Below are positions 6,314 to 8,142 of a stretch of 8,142 nucleotides of DNA, one piece after another; positions within the stretch are counted from its first letter, which is position 1, and each line of letters opens with the position of its first letter. Both the position numbers and the translations under genes were made by a program. Origin of the DNA: Bacteroidia bacterium (GTDB lineage Bacteria > Bacteroidota > Bacteroidia > NS11-12g > UBA955); assembly GCA_020848595.1 (NCBI GenBank), contig JADLHV010000137.1, positions 1 to 8,142 on the forward strand, given 5' to 3'. The notes under the pieces are model-generated. The model was not told the origin of the DNA. It saw nothing but the letters and a program-made list of their open reading frames with translations, and ran no database searches.

Positions 6314-6726
6314 TTGAAATTACAGATGAACATATCGCAAAAATGCATCATGACCTTAAGGAAAAAGGTATTTTGATTGAAGGATTAAAAGAAGATTTAA
6401 TTGATCATATATGTTGTCAGATTGAATCTTCGGAACATACCAACTTTGAATTAGCCTATAAAGAGGCACTGATTAGCTTTGGAGAGATGGGCTTTATGAA
6501 ATTGCAAATCGAAACATTTAAAATAATATATAAAAAAGAAATAGTTATGAGAAAATTCACTTATCTGACCGGTTATTTAGCAACCACATTGTGCACTACT
6601 GGCATTTTATTTAAATTAATGCATTGGCCTGGAGCTAATATCATGATTTTATTAGGCATTACTTTGTTAAACTTCGTCTTTTTACCTCTTTATTTTTATA
6701 AGAAGTATAAAGAAGTTCATGTCTAA
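6310..6726 (+). CDS. PadR-associated small membrane protein with HAAS-like domain and HWPGA motif
   Basis: The protein has 138 residues. The N-terminal 75 residues form a soluble helical region (LKEDLIDHICCQIES at about 27-41, then a conserved-looking LAYKEALISFGEMG at 48-61). It resembles the HAAS / permease-prefix domains that commonly follow PadR genes, with their typical LxxDLxDHxxxxxE pattern. A basic stretch (about 71-82) leads into two predicted membrane helices (about 84-103 and 109-128), joined by FKLMHWPGAN (101-110), and a short basic tail. The HWPGA junction recurs in Bacteroidota two-helix membrane proteins and resembles the first membrane hairpin of GldL. The second helix here has no acidic residue, so a motor role is unlikely. 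It overlaps padR by four bases and is closed by a strong terminator. Its likely role is as a membrane partner or target of the PadR circuit; the exact function is unknown. Confidence 0.85.
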   Translation: MIEITDEHIAKMHHDLKEKGILIEGLKEDLIDHICCQIESSEHTNFELAYKEALISFGEMGFMKLQIETFKIIYKKEIVMRKFTYLTGYLATTLCTTGILFKLMHWPGANIMILLGITLLNFVFLPLYFYKKYKEVHV

Positions 6727-6734
6727 ACTTTTAT

Positions 6735-6778
6735 AAATAACACATTGGAAACTTCTTCCAATGTGTTATTTTATTTTT
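6735..6778 (+). terminator. Strong intrinsic terminator of the padR operon
   Basis: A perfect 16-bp stem (6735-6750 with 6756-6771, core ACACATTGGAA/TTCCAATGTGT) surrounds a 5-base ACTTC loop and is followed by the T-rich run TATTTTT ending at 6778. It begins 8 bases after the stop codon. Flanking A and T runs on both arms make it potentially bidirectional. Confidence 0.92.
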
Positions 6779-6795
6779 AGAATTGAATCTAATTC

Positions 6796-6803
6796 TAACT
6801 TTG
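6796..6803 (+). promoter_or_regulatory. -7 promoter element for the 233-residue gene
   Basis: TAACTTTG matches the Bacteroidota -7 consensus TAnnTTTG exactly. Only a T-rich stretch (about 6772-6778, within the preceding terminator tail) is available as a -33 element. It ends 7 bases before the ATG, so the transcript would start at or within a few bases of the start codon. Confidence 0.5.
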
Positions 6804-6810
6804 AATAATT

Positions 6811-7512
6811 ATGAAAGATTATATTGACAATCAACTTAATATAAACTATAAAGTCTTATTAAACAATGTAAATAAGATTCAAGAATTAAAGCGAAAAAAA
6901 TCACAAAGCTCTTGGTTTTACAGGTTATTGGTTGGAACTACCATTAAGAATCAAATAATAAAGATACAACTTAAACAAAGCGAACTTGTAGATGCGTTTT
7001 TAATTTCGACTGATGCAGATTTTAATCGTATGGTTCATGAAAATTACGCCTGTTTAAAAAATACCGTGACGTTCAAAGTATATTCCGATGGAGTTAGTTT
7101 AAATGGAACTTATACAAAAGAGATGAAAGGCTATTTGCATCGCAATGGCTGTTGTTATTTGGAAACAACTAAAACGAACGGACTTGGAACGCTAGATAAA
7201 TATGCTTATCCAAGTAAAATGAAAGGTCAAATTAATTATTTAGGAGAGATTAAACTCGTGACAATAGAAATAAAGCGAGCATTATTTTCGTCGGCTCCTT
7301 TAGAATTTGAAGCACAACTTAACAATAACAATATGATTATACTCGAATCGACTAAAACTTCATTAGAATTAACAAAGAGTATTGTAATTGGTAAAATGAT
7401 TGGTGAGTTAATAGAGAACGCAACACAAGTAGAGCAATTTTTTTCGAATGCTGAAAAACTCAGAGCAATAAAAGCAACATTTGAAAAAAGTTTAGAAGAG
7501 ATTAACCTTTAA
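6811..7512 (+). CDS. Hypothetical protein, 233 residues, unrecognised
   Basis: I do not recognise a family. The protein is soluble-looking, with no signal peptide or membrane helix. The first 65 residues are helical and Lys-rich (NYKVLLNNVNKIQELKRKK, then WFYRLLVGTTIKNQ). Residues about 85-185 look rich in beta strands (TVTFKVYSDGVSLNG, GYLHRNGCCYLETTKTNGLG, INYLGEIKLVTIEIKRALF, PLEFEAQLN, MIILEST). The last 45 residues are helical again (SIVIGKMIGELIENATQVEQFFSNAEKLRAIKATFEKSLEEINL). The adjacent C114-C115 pair is the only notable cysteine feature. The ATG at 6811 is the only early Met; the next in-frame Met is residue 74. It follows the padR operon terminator and ends overlapping the convergent purA by 11 bases. 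Its base composition resembles its neighbours, so there is no direct sign of recent transfer. Confidence 0.78.
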   Translation: MKDYIDNQLNINYKVLLNNVNKIQELKRKKSQSSWFYRLLVGTTIKNQIIKIQLKQSELVDAFLISTDADFNRMVHENYACLKNTVTFKVYSDGVSLNGTYTKEMKGYLHRNGCCYLETTKTNGLGTLDKYAYPSKMKGQINYLGEIKLVTIEIKRALFSSAPLEFEAQLNNNNMIILESTKTSLELTKSIVIGKMIGELIENATQVEQFFSNAEKLRAIKATFEKSLEEINL

Positions 7513-8142
7513 TGGTTTGTTCTCTATCTGGGCCAACAGAAATAATTCTGATAGGCATTTTCAATTCTTTTTCAAGAAAATCGATATAATTCATGAAGTT
7601 TTCAGGGAGTTCAGACTTACTTCTACATACAGTTAAATCTTCAGACCAACCTTTAAAAGTCGTGTAAATTGGTTCAACTTTTATATTACATAAATCGTAA
7701 GGTACTTGATTAGATTCTTCGCCATTAACATTATAAGAAGTACAAACTTTAATTTCATCGAATCCACTTAAAACATCACTTTTCATCATTATCAAATAAT
7801 TGACACCAGATAACATGATAGCATATTTAAGTGCAACTAAGTCCAACCAACCACAACGTCTTGGTCTGCCAGTTGTTGCGCCAAATTCATGACCCTTTTG
7901 ACGTAACTCTTCACCTGTAGCATCTTCGAGTTCGGTAGGGAAGGGTCCACTGCCAACACGGGTGCAATAGGCTTTAAAAATGCCATATACATTGCCTATA
8001 TGTTGAGGTGCAATGCCCAAACCATTACAAACGCCTCCACTAATAGTATTACTTGATGTTACAAAAGGATAAGAACCAAAATCGATATCTAACATACTAC
8101 CTTGAGCACCTTCAGCAAGAATTTTATGAGAATCAAGCATAG
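7502..8142 (-). CDS. purA: Adenylosuccinate synthetase, C-terminal half (5' end outside window)
   Basis: PurA joins IMP and aspartate using GTP to form adenylosuccinate, the first committed step from IMP to AMP. About 212 residues are visible, roughly half of a usual 420-430-residue enzyme; the gene continues past the right edge. The ATG at 8138-8140 is internal. Family blocks counted from that Met: LAEGAQGSMLDIDFGSYPFV (8-27) and TSSNT (28-32), RVGSGPFPTEL (61-71), the substrate loop GATTGRPRRCGWLD (87-100), the guanine-specificity KSD (120-122; the position of K-x-D in E. coli PurA), VEPIYTTFKGW (155-165), and the terminal block IISVGPDREQTI (199-210). No frameshift is seen. The gene converges on the 233-residue gene, sharing 11 bases at the 3' ends with no terminator between them. 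Confidence 0.97.
   Translation of the reverse strand, partial: MLDSHKILAEGAQGSMLDIDFGSYPFVTSSNTISGGVCNGLGIAPQHIGNVYGIFKAYCTRVGSGPFPTELEDATGEELRQKGHEFGATTGRPRRCGWLDLVALKYAIMLSGVNYLIMMKSDVLSGFDEIKVCTSYNVNGEESNQVPYDLCNIKVEPIYTTFKGWSEDLTVCRSKSELPENFMNYIDFLEKELKMPIRIISVGPDREQTIKG

Overview
The window is AT-rich bacterial DNA from a member of the Bacteroidota. Four things support this: two genes tied to the type IX secretion system (T9SS, a phylum hallmark), promoters of the Bacteroidota form TTTG-N17..23-TAnnTTTG, A-rich leaders without Shine-Dalgarno sequences, and an isocitrate dehydrogenase of the eukaryote-like class common in this phylum. The genus cannot be told from the sequence.

Layout. 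Positions 1-3544 read as one plus-strand operon with gaps of 7-9 bases: the 3' part of an ABC-F ATPase gene, a T9SS plug-family (DUF5103) protein, and PorX, the response regulator with a PglZ phosphatase-like domain that governs T9SS genes. Next come two compact single-gene units, each with its own promoter and a strong intrinsic terminator: a 49-residue very basic protein (3640-3789), missed by usual length cut-offs, and NADP-dependent isocitrate dehydrogenase (3923-5158). A DUF4256 gene follows (5261-5821). After a structured intergenic stretch comes a two-gene PadR operon (5981-6726): a PadR-type repressor overlaps, at ATGA, a small membrane protein with an N-terminal HAAS-like helical domain and an HWPGA motif between two membrane helices. 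It ends in a 16-bp-stem terminator. The last plus-strand gene (6811-7512) encodes an unrecognised 233-residue protein. It converges on, and overlaps by 11 bases, the 3' end of purA, which enters from the right edge on the minus strand.

How the genes relate. Plug and PorX belong to the same secretion machinery: Plug closes one side of the SprA outer-membrane translocon, and PorX relays a signal from the sensor PorY (not in this window) to T9SS gene expression. The PadR unit looks self-regulated, with three copies of an 8-base half-site over its presumed promoter and start codon. icd and purA are housekeeping genes. I see no CRISPR array, insertion sequence, phage gene, tRNA or rRNA. There is no clear new defence or mobile system here. 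The least explained items are the 49-residue basic protein, the PadR/HWPGA pair with its operator, the 233-residue orphan, and the hairpin at 5823-5893.
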